Positions 54,830-62,997 of a DNA stretch of 64,000 nt are shown here, in pieces. The position numbers were made by a program, and so were the translations under genes. The DNA lies in contig CAZEGV010000005.1 in assembly GCA_964511645.1 (NCBI GenBank), forward strand, positions 1-64,000, in the 5' to 3' direction. The stretch's first letter is position 1. Each line of letters begins with the position of its first letter. Source of the stretch: CAZEGV01 sp964511645. Its GTDB lineage: Bacteria; Bacteroidota; Bacteroidia; Cytophagales; JAAEPT01. The notes under the pieces are model-generated. The model did not search any database and was not told the origin of the DNA. It saw only the letters and a list, made by a program, of their open reading frames with translations.

Positions 54830-55927
54830 ATGGAAATAACAAAAAAACTTATACTCAAGTCATTATCTACTGTTGAAGAACCCGATTTAAAACAAGATTT
54901 GGTTACGCTCAACATGATAAAAGACGTTAATGTCGTTGCCAACAAAGTTGCGTTTACAGTCATTCTCACAACACCAGCTTGCCCTCTCAAAGAAGTAATT
55001 CGCCAACGTTGCGAAGACGCTATCACTAGAGATTTAGGAGAAGATTTACAAATCACAATCAACATGATTGCGGATGTGACACGTGTACAAGATCAACTTA
55101 ACACAGCATTACCCAACGTCAAGAATATCATCGCAATTGCATCTGGAAAAGGCGGAGTAGGCAAATCAACCATAGCGGCAAACCTTGCGGTAGCCCTAGC
55201 CAAAACTGGTGCTAACGTAGGATTGATTGATGCTGATATTTACGGTCCTTCAATACCTGTAATGTTTGGTTTGGAGGATGACAAACCTGCTATTGTGGAA
55301 GAGGATGGAAAAAGCCTAGTCATTCCAATTCGGAAATATGGAGTTGAACTAATCTCAATGGGGTTTTTATCTCCTGCCGACAATGCCATCGTATGGAGAG
55401 GTCCTATGGCAAGTTCTGCGTTGCGTCAATTCTTTAATGATGTTAAATGGCCTGAGCTAGATTATTTATTAATCGACTTACCTCCAGGTACAAGCGACAT
55501 CCACCTGACGATGGTACAATCAGCCTCTATAACGGGGGCAGTAATTGTAACTACTCCACAAAAAGTAGCCTTAGCTGATGCTCAAAAAGGATTGGCAATG
55601 TTCAAACAGCCTCAAATCAATGTACCCGTTTTAGGCGTGATCGAAAACATGGCGTATTTCACTCCAGAAGACTTACCCAATAAAAAATATTATATTTTTG
55701 GAGAAGGTGGCGGAGATAAGTTAGCCAAAAAACACAACGTACCATTATTGGGAAAAATCCCAATAGTAGAACAAATAAGAGAGGCGGGAGATGACGGCTC
55801 ACCAATAGTATTGAGCAATAATATAGTAGCTCAAGCGTTTACATCATTAGCGGAAGCTGTTGCTCAACAAGTGGCAATTCGGAATGCATCTATACCTGAA
55901 AGTCAGCAAGTAAAAATTACAACATAA
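54830..55927 (+). CDS. Mrp/ApbC family iron-sulfur carrier ATPase
   Basis: Mrp/ApbC proteins carry and deliver Fe-S clusters. The 365 residues are an N-terminal DUF59/MIP18 domain (about 1-85) and a P-loop ATPase with the deviant Walker A GKGGVGKST (about 108-116), GLIDADIYGPSIP and LIDLPPGTSDIH. The CxxC cluster-binding motif found in E. coli Mrp near ENMAYF is replaced by TPEDLPNKKYY. It is followed by an Nfu-type gene after 11 bp, which fits Fe-S assembly. Confidence 0.93.
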   Translation: MEITKKLILKSLSTVEEPDLKQDLVTLNMIKDVNVVANKVAFTVILTTPACPLKEVIRQRCEDAITRDLGEDLQITINMIADVTRVQDQLNTALPNVKNIIAIASGKGGVGKSTIAANLAVALAKTGANVGLIDADIYGPSIPVMFGLEDDKPAIVEEDGKSLVIPIRKYGVELISMGFLSPADNAIVWRGPMASSALRQFFNDVKWPELDYLLIDLPPGTSDIHLTMVQSASITGAVIVTTPQKVALADAQKGLAMFKQPQINVPVLGVIENMAYFTPEDLPNKKYYIFGEGGGDKLAKKHNVPLLGKIPIVEQIREAGDDGSPIVLSNNIVAQAFTSLAEAVAQQVAIRNASIPESQQVKITT

Positions 55928-55938
55928 AGAAAAATATC

Positions 55939-56181
55939 GTGAGCGAAGAATTACACCAAAGAGTAGACCAAGCCTTAGAAAAAATAAGACCTTACCTCAT
56001 AACAGATGGTGGCAATGTACGAATTATAGAAATTACTGATGAAATGGTTGTAAAGCTAGAATTATTAGGCTCTTGTGGCTCTTGTAATATGTCTGCTATG
56101 ACAATGAAAGCTGGGATACAGGAAACAGTAAAAAGAGAAGTCCCTGAAATCAAAGAAGTTATCGCTATAAATCAAGATTAA
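55939..56181 (+). CDS. NifU/Nfu C-terminal domain protein
   Basis: The 80-residue protein starts with GTG and is a stand-alone Nfu domain: KIRPYLITDGGNVRII and the cluster-binding Cys pair in GSCGSCNMSAMTMKAGI. It transfers Fe-S clusters. It sits between the Mrp and PASTA genes, one base from the latter. Confidence 0.92.
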   Translation: MSEELHQRVDQALEKIRPYLITDGGNVRIIEITDEMVVKLELLGSCGSCNMSAMTMKAGIQETVKREVPEIKEVIAINQD

Positions 56182-56182
56182 A

Positions 56183-56767
56183 ATGAAGGTGTTAAAGATG
56201 TTATTTACTACTTGGAAAGGTGTTTTTATTAACTTTGGAATCATTGCATTATTATCTTATGGTCTTATGCATTATTTTTTTAATGTAAAACTGCATCGAG
56301 ACACCTTACATGGGCAACATATAGAAGTCCCTAACCTAGAAAACATCCCTTATAATCAAGCAAAACTAGAGTTAAATAAGCTTGGACTACAGGCTGTAAT
56401 TAATGAAAAAACTTTTTCGGAAACACATAAACTAAATGCTGTCGTCAACCAAGTCCCTAAAGCAAAGTCAAAAGTAAAAAAAGGCAGAAAAATATTTTTG
56501 ACTATTAATGAAGATAAAACGCCTACGATAACGATTACCAAAGAGCTATATAATCGTATTCACAATACAGATGAGCGTAACTTAAAAAAATTACTAGAAG
56601 CTAACCACTTAAAATACGGCTATCGATTAGATACTATCTGTGGGTATGATGGTTATATATTTAGGTTAGAGCAAAAAGGTGGGAAACGAATCAGGATAGG
56701 TGATAAATTAAAAAGAAACACTAAATTAAATGCTGTAATAGGTAAAACTCGTAAATCAGATGGCTAG
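56183..56767 (+). CDS. PASTA domain membrane protein
   Basis: The 194-residue protein has an N-terminal membrane helix (about 10-33) and two PASTA-type domains (about 44-112, IEVPNLENIPYNQAKLELNKLGLQ; and about 115-190). PASTA domains often bind peptidoglycan or beta-lactam-like ligands; here no kinase or transpeptidase domain is attached. It overlaps the T9SS gene downstream by 8 bp. In many Bacteroidota this slot is followed by rluD; it is not here. Confidence 0.85.
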   Translation: MKVLKMLFTTWKGVFINFGIIALLSYGLMHYFFNVKLHRDTLHGQHIEVPNLENIPYNQAKLELNKLGLQAVINEKTFSETHKLNAVVNQVPKAKSKVKKGRKIFLTINEDKTPTITITKELYNRIHNTDERNLKKLLEANHLKYGYRLDTICGYDGYIFRLEQKGGKRIRIGDKLKRNTKLNAVIGKTRKSDG

Positions 56768-58643
56768 AATTTGTCTCATCATAATATCACTTTTTTCATC
56801 CACACTAACTTGGGCACAGCTATACCAAAGTACAATTCCGTATAAAACAGTAAAAAACCAAGCAAAAGGTGGAGATACATTAAACCTACCTTTTATAGAT
56901 GATTTTAGTTCATACACAGGAAGCCCAACTAATGACTACTGGTTAGCAGGTGGAGGTGGATATGTTAACAATTCTTATGCTGTTTTTCCTCCAAGTTACA
57001 ATGCACTTACGCTAGATGGCACTGATAATAACGGGCAACCGTATAATTTTGTTTCTGGTGCTACCGAAAATGTATCAATCGACATAGATGGAGAGACGGA
57101 TTACATCATTAGTAAACCAATAGATTTATCTATTTATGGCACACTAGACGGTATTGCTTTTAGCTTTTATTGGCAAAAAGGAAGTTTCTCTGCCAATACG
57201 ATTCCAGAATTAAAAGACGGAGATACATTGAAATTATTCTTTAAGTCTAAATCAGGGGCTTGGAAAAAGGTTTTTCCTATCGATAGTAACAAAAGAAAAC
57301 AAATGGACACACTGATCAATGGGCATGATTTTGTGTATGAATTTCTATCAATAAAAGACACCAATTACCTCCATGATGCTTTTCAATTTAAATTTACAAC
57401 ACACGGAAAAGTGACAGGTGCATGGGATGTATGGAACATAGACTATGTCTACCTGGACAAAGGTCGATTAACCGATAACATACAGGATTTTGCATTTTCT
57501 AGCGTAAGCCAATCTCTATTTGCTGATTATCACAGCATCCCTGTAGAGGCTCTATTGCAATCCAACTTCACGCTAAGCGATGGTATTAACGCAAAAACAT
57601 TTAACCTGACCAATATTGGTAACTTTATTGGACAAACGAATTTAGATATAACTGCCAACGGTTTACTTATGAGTCAAAGTACGGCAACTGGAGATTTCTT
57701 ACCTGCACAATCCAACAAAGAGGTGAACTTGTCAATAGACAAAATAACGTTTAATAATAATATTGGCGGAATCCCTAACCCTAATGAGATTACGTTTATA
57801 TCAAAACTATCCTTAGTCACACCTGATGACAGTTTGTCTACAAATGACACTTTATCCTTTACAAACACACTTAAAGACTATTACGCTTATGATGACGGAA
57901 GTGCCGAAATGGCAATCGGATTTGGTGAATATGGTGAACTAGTAATGGAATATGAGTTTAGCGGAAGCGACACCATCACAGCAATTGATATTAATTTCTT
58001 AAAAATCGGTCACAATCTTGAAAACACCCCAATTTCCATCCGTTTATGGGAATCGATTGAAGGTGTAAACGGAGCAAATAGTTCTGTTCGATTGGCGAGC
58101 ATTTTTACTGGAGTTCGGTATAAAACAGGGCTTAATCAGTTCACTAGATATAACTTAGACAAAGGCATCATCTTATCTCCTGGAAAGTATTATATTGGCT
58201 ATGAATCTGCTTCTCTAAACCCTACTTATATAGGTTTTGATAAAAACACCGATCTTATACAACAAAAAGTATATATGAGAAGAAGCGGAGAAGTTTGGTC
58301 GCAGGACGAAACAATCTTGCTAGCTGGAACACCTATGATACGCCCTGTATTTGGGGATGTGACTGGGCTAAAAAACACTAAAGAAGAAGAAAAAGAACAA
58401 ATCAAAACTACGTTAAACGTCAAAGTATATCCAAACCCTACTGCCAATAAACTTCACATAGAAAAAGGTGTAAAAACTATTATACTTAGCGACATTACAG
58501 GTAGAAAAGTAATAGAACAAACGAATCTTGATATTGAGTCTAAAACTATACTTGAACTGGGATTTTTAAACAAAGGCACTTACTACCTCTACCTCAGTGA
58601 TGGCAGGCTAGAAGAAGTCCAAATGATTGTAGTAAGTCAATAG
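56760..58643 (+). CDS. Secreted T9SS sorting-domain protein of unknown function
   Basis: The 627-residue precursor has a signal peptide ending ...TLTWAQ, a large beta-rich body with FIDDFSSYTGSPTNDYW, YAVFPPSYNALTLDGTDNNG and DDGSAEMAIGFGEYGE, and a C-terminal sorting domain VYPNPTANKLHIEKGV...GTYYLYLSDG. Similar proteins occur next to PASTA genes in other Bacteroidota, but their role is unknown. It overlaps the PASTA gene and precedes the DUF721 gene by 11 bp. Confidence 0.8.
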   Translation: MARICLIIISLFSSTLTWAQLYQSTIPYKTVKNQAKGGDTLNLPFIDDFSSYTGSPTNDYWLAGGGGYVNNSYAVFPPSYNALTLDGTDNNGQPYNFVSGATENVSIDIDGETDYIISKPIDLSIYGTLDGIAFSFYWQKGSFSANTIPELKDGDTLKLFFKSKSGAWKKVFPIDSNKRKQMDTLINGHDFVYEFLSIKDTNYLHDAFQFKFTTHGKVTGAWDVWNIDYVYLDKGRLTDNIQDFAFSSVSQSLFADYHSIPVEALLQSNFTLSDGINAKTFNLTNIGNFIGQTNLDITANGLLMSQSTATGDFLPAQSNKEVNLSIDKITFNNNIGGIPNPNEITFISKLSLVTPDDSLSTNDTLSFTNTLKDYYAYDDGSAEMAIGFGEYGELVMEYEFSGSDTITAIDINFLKIGHNLENTPISIRLWESIEGVNGANSSVRLASIFTGVRYKTGLNQFTRYNLDKGIILSPGKYYIGYESASLNPTYIGFDKNTDLIQQKVYMRRSGEVWSQDETILLAGTPMIRPVFGDVTGLKNTKEEEKEQIKTTLNVKVYPNPTANKLHIEKGVKTIILSDITGRKVIEQTNLDIESKTILELGFLNKGTYYLYLSDGRLEEVQMIVVSQ

Positions 58644-58654
58644 GTATCGCTGAA

Positions 58655-58972
58655 ATGTACAAAAAACCCAAAGGAAGACATTGTAAATCACTCTCTATAA
58701 ATGACGTAGTAGAAGCTTTTTTTAAAGACAAAAAGATGACTACACGTTATTACGAAACGATGGTAATAGCATATTGGGGAAAGATTGTAGGACGTGCTAT
58801 TGAGAAATACACCCAAATGGTAGATGTAAAAAACGGAGTCCTTTATGTGAAAATCAGTTCCCCAGCACTAGTCAACGAACTAAGTATGAACCGTAGCCAA
58901 CTGATAAAGCTGGTTAATACCGAAGTTGAAAAGAAGGTGGTGCATAAAGTAATTTTTTTAGCAGGAGATTAA
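58655..58972 (+). CDS. DUF721/DciA-like protein
   Basis: The 105-residue basic protein matches the DUF721 family in its KSLSINDVVEAFFKDKKMTTRYYETMVIAYWGKIVGRAIEKYTQMVDVKNGVLYVKISSPALVNELSMNRSQLIKLVN pattern, quoted here only as short blocks (WGKIVG, LYVKISSPALVNELSMNR). In other bacteria DciA loads the replicative helicase; in Bacteroidota a DUF721 protein often lies near recF. Last gene of the operon starting with the NtrC-type regulator. Confidence 0.85.
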   Translation: MYKKPKGRHCKSLSINDVVEAFFKDKKMTTRYYETMVIAYWGKIVGRAIEKYTQMVDVKNGVLYVKISSPALVNELSMNRSQLIKLVNTEVEKKVVHKVIFLAGD

Positions 58973-59019
58973 ACAATATCACTTTTTCCATATTAACCTT
59001 AAAATGGTATTGCTAATTT

Positions 59020-59046
59020 GGGCGTTTCCCCACTCGCAAAAAAAAC
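59020..59046 (-). repeat. Dispersed structured element, relic G
   Basis: On the minus strand it reads GTTTTTTTTGCGAGTGGGG then AAACGCCC. This matches the T8-GCG start and CGCCC end of copies D and F, with the body lost. It lies 48 bp after the DUF721 stop codon in convergent orientation, like the other copies. Confidence 0.3.
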
Positions 59047-59122
59047 AACTTATCGCTGTTTTAATTGTTTTTTTTTTAAAAGAATGCTGATTGGGTTATA
59101 AATGATAAAATTACCCTATAAA

Positions 59123-59155
59123 AAAAGAGCTACACATTTGCTGTATAGCTCTTTT
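59123..59155. terminator. Bidirectional terminator between DUF721 and barrel genes
   Basis: Arms AAAAGAGCTA (59123-59132) and TAGCTCTTTT (59146-59155) lie between convergent genes with an A run before and a T run in the right arm. Confidence 0.7.
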
Positions 59156-59178
59156 AATAAATCTGAATATTGTTAGTG

Positions 59179-59877
59179 TTATATCCTCAATGCAATTCCT
59201 ACGCTTAAGTTAACAGAACCCATACTTTGCTTAAAACTATTGGTGTCTTTTCCGCCCAAACTATCAGTAATTTTCACATCATTAAACTCTGGATTTGAAC
59301 CAATATAGTCCAAATTAGTCAATAAGCTTACTTTATTCCCTAAGTCAAACTTAAACCCTGCACCAAGTAGATAGGCAAAAGAAGATGCCGATCCAGCATC
59401 TTGCTCAACCCAAAACTCTGTACCTAAAATCGGAGTTGACAATCGAAACGTAGGAGCTTTTGCAGTCAAAAAACCCATCATAAGCCTTGTGTCAAAGCTT
59501 ACTTTCTCGGATATAGGAAACGAGCCATATCCACCTACCATTAGGCCACTAATACTCCAGCTTCCGCTCTCAAGTGACCATACTGTTCCAGGGTTCTCTT
59601 TTGCTACATCATCTACAAAAGCTTGTGCATCTATTGAGTGAGCTTGGCTGTGTAGCATTGCCGTTATCCCAAAGTTTCCTTTTAGCTTGTATGCAAATGA
59701 GAGGTTAAAATTAACTCCTGAGTTAGCAAACCCTGCCGCATCATTGTCTATGTTTTTACTAACGAAATCTCCAGTTGGAGTGCTAAACCCCAAAGAGAGT
59801 CCAATATAGCCCTTCTTTTCTTGTGTGTAGCCAAGTACGCTGATACTTGTAAGTAAAACTAATAATGTCTTTTTCAT
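59179..59877 (-). CDS. Outer-membrane beta-barrel protein
   Basis: The 232-residue precursor has a signal peptide (about 1-19, ...SVLGYTQ) and alternating strands with Gly/aromatic girdles (KKGYIGLSLGFSTPTGDF, FDLGNKVSLLTNLDYIGS, SVNLSVGIALRI), typical of the OmpA-like/PorT barrel group. The centre is rich in SWSISGL-type strands. Divergent from an XRE regulator across a gap that holds a perfect palindrome, so it may be its target. Confidence 0.8.
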   Translation of the reverse strand: MKKTLLVLLTSISVLGYTQEKKGYIGLSLGFSTPTGDFVSKNIDNDAAGFANSGVNFNLSFAYKLKGNFGITAMLHSQAHSIDAQAFVDDVAKENPGTVWSLESGSWSISGLMVGGYGSFPISEKVSFDTRLMMGFLTAKAPTFRLSTPILGTEFWVEQDAGSASSFAYLLGAGFKFDLGNKVSLLTNLDYIGSNPEFNDVKITDSLGGKDTNSFKQSMGSVNLSVGIALRI

Positions 59878-59921
59878 ATTTTGTTTATTTTATTTTTACA
59901 AAAAAAGACATTATTAATTTC

Positions 59922-59952
59922 TTAAATTATAGCATATAACGCTATAATTTAA
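59922..59952. promoter_or_regulatory. Perfect 12-bp inverted repeat, candidate operator
   Basis: TTAAATTATAGC (59922-59933) and GCTATAATTTAA (59941-59952) are exact inverted repeats around ATATAAC, in the 103-bp gap between the divergent barrel and XRE genes. A half-site AATTATAGCG recurs at the XRE stop codon (near 60224-60233). Confidence 0.55.
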
Positions 59953-59980
59953 AACTAATATTATCCTTTACTTACGGTGT

Positions 59981-60226
59981 GTGAGAAAGGGGGTAGATAT
60001 TGAGTATATAAAAGCTTTTGGGAGGCATCTAGCCAAAACAAGGAAGGCAAAAGGCTTTACTCAAGAAGGGGTATGTTATGATATTGACTTATCTTTGTCT
60101 CAAATTGCAAGAATAGAAACAGGAAAAATTTGCCCATCAATTGATACCGTCCTTCGTATCGCTAAAGGTTTGGGCGTGCATCCAAAAGATTTGTTTGATT
60201 TTGAGGTAACTAGTACATCGGTTTAA
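59981..60226 (+). CDS. XRE family helix-turn-helix regulator
   Basis: The 81-residue protein starts with GTG and is essentially one helix-turn-helix: FGRHLAKTRKAKGFTQEGVCYD, LSLSQIARIETGK, CPSIDTVLRIAKGLGVHPKDLF. It probably binds DNA as a dimer; the palindrome at 59922-59952 just upstream is the obvious candidate site. Confidence 0.88.
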   Translation: MRKGVDIEYIKAFGRHLAKTRKAKGFTQEGVCYDIDLSLSQIARIETGKICPSIDTVLRIAKGLGVHPKDLFDFEVTSTSV

Positions 60227-60246
60227 TTATAGCGTAAGTTTTTTTT

Positions 60247-60359
60247 GCGTGAGGGATAGTAACGGCATCCTTTTTTTGACTTAAAAACAATAATAAATAA
60301 AAAAAGATATAGCGCATAGCCCGACATCATTTCGCTTTTTCAGCGAGATGATGGCACGC
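60247..60359 (+). repeat. Dispersed structured element, copy F
   Basis: After AAGTTTTTTTT it begins GCGTG (60247-60251), paired with CACGC (60355-60359). Inside are AGGGATAGTAACGGCATCC, a CTTTTTTTG...AAAAAAAG inner stem, GATATAGCGCATAGCCCGAC, and a strong third hairpin ATCAT-TTCGCT-TTTTC-AGCGAG-ATGAT. It ends 2 bp before the stop codon of the convergent spermidine synthase-like gene. Confidence 0.75.
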
Positions 60360-60361
60360 CC

Positions 60362-61909
60362 TTAATACAAGTCCCAATTACCCTTGAGGTAATAGTTAGG
60401 CAAACATGGTCTAGCCAATGTGTTTACTTTAATTCCGCTAGTATCCACCATCGGCTTGCCAAAAGAAGTCAACAAAGCAACTGACTCATTGTTTAACCAT
60501 TTATGATTTTTTTTCGAGAAATCTGTTTGGTGAAGTTTTTTTTTCATCCCCACCTTATTTAGTATCTTACTCCCAATCACCCAACCCCACTCTCCCATTG
60601 TAATCACCTGATTATGAATCGGTAAAGTATAAAATCCAGTCTCTTGCATCGTCTTTTCAATACAATAAAAAGCTTTGGTAGCAAAATAAGGACTCCCAGC
60701 CTGGGTAATCACAATACCATCATCTGCTAACAAATCATTGATGTACCCATAAAAATTTTTGGTGTATAGTTTATTGATGTCAATCGTCCTTGGGTCAGGT
60801 AAGTCAATAATCACCAAATCATACTTTTTATTACTTTCACGGGCATATATAAAAGCGTCTTGGTGAATAATTGTCACTTTTTTATCTGACAAAGAGTGTT
60901 GATTCATACTCAATAACGCAGGATGAGTTGATGCTAAAATTGTCATTTTAGGGTCTAAATCTACTAGGGTAATCTCTTCTATTTCAGGATGTTTAAGCAG
61001 TTCTCTAACGGCACATCCGTCTCCTCCTCCCATAATAAGAATTTTTTGTTTTTGATTGCTCAAGGCTAATGGGATTTGTACCAATGGCTCATGATACATC
61101 CATTCGTCAAAGGAAGATAATTGTTGATTACCATTGATAAATAACCAATAATAACCTTTGGATTCGGTAATAACTATTTTTTGGTATCGGCTTTGTTCTA
61201 TGTGGATTATTTTGTCTTTATAACGCTTCTGCTCTCCAAAAAGAATAATTTTTTCGGAAAATACACAACCACTGATAATGAGTATGAAGGTTGCTAAAAA
61301 GGCGAATCGTAATGTGTTTTTTGATTTTAGAGAATTTGATAATTTAAAAATAATAATAGACGCTACTAATAAGTTAACTAAACCTAAAGCGTAAGGGGTA
61401 TAGGTCATTCCTAAATACGGAATTCCTATAAAAACAAAAAACACTCCGCCTATTAAGCTTCCTATATAATCCCATGACATCACAGAGGCTATGTTGAGTC
61501 GAAGTTCCTCGTATTTCTCATTAATTCTCGTGACGAGGGGTATTTCCATACCTATCAATAGACCTATGCAAATACTTAAGGCGTAAATAATAATACCGTA
61601 GTAAACGGTTCGTCCAGCGGCGACAAAGACAATAGATGCGGTAAAAGATATTAAAATTGATAAGGCAATTTCAATCCACACAAATTTGTCTAATAAATCA
61701 TGGATTAAAAAACGGCTCAAGCGACTACCTATTCCCATAGAGAATAGCATCACCGATATAATCATCGTCCACTGAACGGTCGCATCGGGCAAAAAATAAG
61801 AGGCGAGTGTTGCCAAAATATATTCGGCAACTACGCCTGCTATACCTGTTGCTAGTAAAGAAAATTTAAGAATAGTTGAGCTTAAATCTTTGTGTTGATT
61901 ATTTCCCAA
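60362..61909 (-). CDS. Membrane-embedded spermidine synthase-like protein
   Basis: An N-terminal membrane region of about seven helices (to about residue 215) is fused to an aminopropyltransferase/methyltransferase-fold domain with MGGGDGCAVRELLKHPEI, VDLDPKM and IIDLPDPR. Spermidine synthases transfer aminopropyl from decarboxylated SAM. The frame runs up to a GTG at 61960, but that would overlap the upstream lipoprotein gene by 62 bp with an unlikely Glu/Gln-rich start; the TTG at 61909 gives an 11-bp overlap, so I use it. About 515 residues. Last gene of the DUF4178-speD-lipoprotein-synthase operon. The acceptor may not be putrescine. Confidence 0.85.
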   Translation of the reverse strand: MGNNQHKDLSSTILKFSLLATGIAGVVAEYILATLASYFLPDATVQWTMIISVMLFSMGIGSRLSRFLIHDLLDKFVWIEIALSILISFTASIVFVAAGRTVYYGIIIYALSICIGLLIGMEIPLVTRINEKYEELRLNIASVMSWDYIGSLIGGVFFVFIGIPYLGMTYTPYALGLVNLLVASIIIFKLSNSLKSKNTLRFAFLATFILIISGCVFSEKIILFGEQKRYKDKIIHIEQSRYQKIVITESKGYYWLFINGNQQLSSFDEWMYHEPLVQIPLALSNQKQKILIMGGGDGCAVRELLKHPEIEEITLVDLDPKMTILASTHPALLSMNQHSLSDKKVTIIHQDAFIYARESNKKYDLVIIDLPDPRTIDINKLYTKNFYGYINDLLADDGIVITQAGSPYFATKAFYCIEKTMQETGFYTLPIHNQVITMGEWGWVIGSKILNKVGMKKKLHQTDFSKKNHKWLNNESVALLTSFGKPMVDTSGIKVNTLARPCLPNYYLKGNWDLY

Positions 61910-62609
61910 ATCCTCCTCCTCTTGACCTTGAGCTTCCTGAACTTCTGTACCTCGATCCACTGCGGTATTTTGATGTTCCGCTATTTATTCTTTTTTGCAT
62001 TGCGGAGCTTTTTGTTCCATACTTAGGTGATCCTGTTGTTGTTTTGCCATAATAGGCTTGTCGACCACGGTAAGAAGAATTGTAAGTATTATAATTGTTT
62101 CGGTAAAACATACCACCGCCAAACATAGCACGCATAAACAGGTAGTTAGAGAAAAAATGCCAAGTACCACCTCCCCAATGTCCATATCGAGAATTACCGA
62201 CGTATCGGCTATAACCTAGTGGTGCTGGTATTTTTGAGATTTTACCTGTGGAGTCTTTAGACGCAATCACCATCCCCATATTATCTGCATGAGATTTAAA
62301 GAATGATTTACTAACCTTATACCAAGGTGTTGTAATAGTATAAGGTATTTTTTGTACAAGCTCTTCTCCTGCATTGTTAATCATTAAACTGTCTTTTTCT
62401 TTTATGATTTTATATTGATGTTTGTAGTCACTACTAAATAAACCACTATTATCCTCTAAGTCATACAAAACAATATCATAAACAGGTTCATTTCCCATTT
62501 CTTTAATCATAATATCTATGGGGCTTTTTATGTGTTTGGGCTCTCCACCACAGGCGGTCAAAAACATTATCAATAAGCTCAATAATATGTATTTTAAATA
62601 ATTTTTCAT
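61899..62609 (-). CDS. Lipoprotein with Ser/Gly/Arg-rich tail (DUF4247-like?)
   Basis: The 236-residue protein has a lipoprotein signal (LLIMFLTAC, Cys20). The middle holds the YTITTPWYKVSKSFFKSH and PLGYSRYVGNSRYGHWGGG blocks. The last ~60 residues are low complexity: Tyr, Ser, Gly, Arg (SGTSKYRSGSRYRSSGSSRS). The position between speD and a membrane spermidine synthase matches that of DUF4247 lipoproteins in other bacteria; I cannot confirm the family by eye. Overlaps speD by 4 bp. Confidence 0.7.
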   Translation of the reverse strand: MKNYLKYILLSLLIMFLTACGGEPKHIKSPIDIMIKEMGNEPVYDIVLYDLEDNSGLFSSDYKHQYKIIKEKDSLMINNAGEELVQKIPYTITTPWYKVSKSFFKSHADNMGMVIASKDSTGKISKIPAPLGYSRYVGNSRYGHWGGGTWHFFSNYLFMRAMFGGGMFYRNNYNTYNSSYRGRQAYYGKTTTGSPKYGTKSSAMQKRINSGTSKYRSGSRYRSSGSSRSRGGGFGK

Positions 62610-62992
62610 AATGTCTTAATTCGTTCATTTATAATATAATTCCCTCTTTCAAAATGCTTCTGAACACAGTTATCTGTTCCAAGTGATTTTTTGAGCCAAG
62701 CAATAGCTTTTTCAAAATTCAGCACTTCTCCACAAGTATAAATATCCACTGAAGCAAAACAATGTTCAGGCCAAGTATGAATACTTAAATGACTTTCTTT
62801 TATAATCACCATGCCTGATACGCCTTGCGGAGAAAAAGTATGAAACCGTTCATCAACAATAGTTGCACCAGCCTGATTAGCAGCTTCTACCATTATTTCT
62901 TGTATAAGACTTGTGTTAGATAAGTCTTCGTTACATTGGTATAGATCTAACAATACATGTTGCCCAATTGGGGTAGAAAAATTATCGCTCAT
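62606..62992 (-). CDS. speD: S-adenosylmethionine decarboxylase proenzyme
   Basis: The enzyme self-cleaves to a pyruvoyl form and makes decarboxylated SAM, the aminopropyl donor. The 128-residue protein is the short SpeH class. The cleavage site is Glu66-Ser67 in KESHLSIHTWPEH, with His72 and Cys87 at the spacing known from the Thermotoga enzyme (Ser63, His68, Cys83). It follows the DUF4178 gene by 5 bp and precedes the lipoprotein gene. Confidence 0.94.
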   Translation of the reverse strand: MSDNFSTPIGQHVLLDLYQCNEDLSNTSLIQEIMVEAANQAGATIVDERFHTFSPQGVSGMVIIKESHLSIHTWPEHCFASVDIYTCGEVLNFEKAIAWLKKSLGTDNCVQKHFERGNYIINERIKTL

Positions 62993-62997
62993 CTTTT

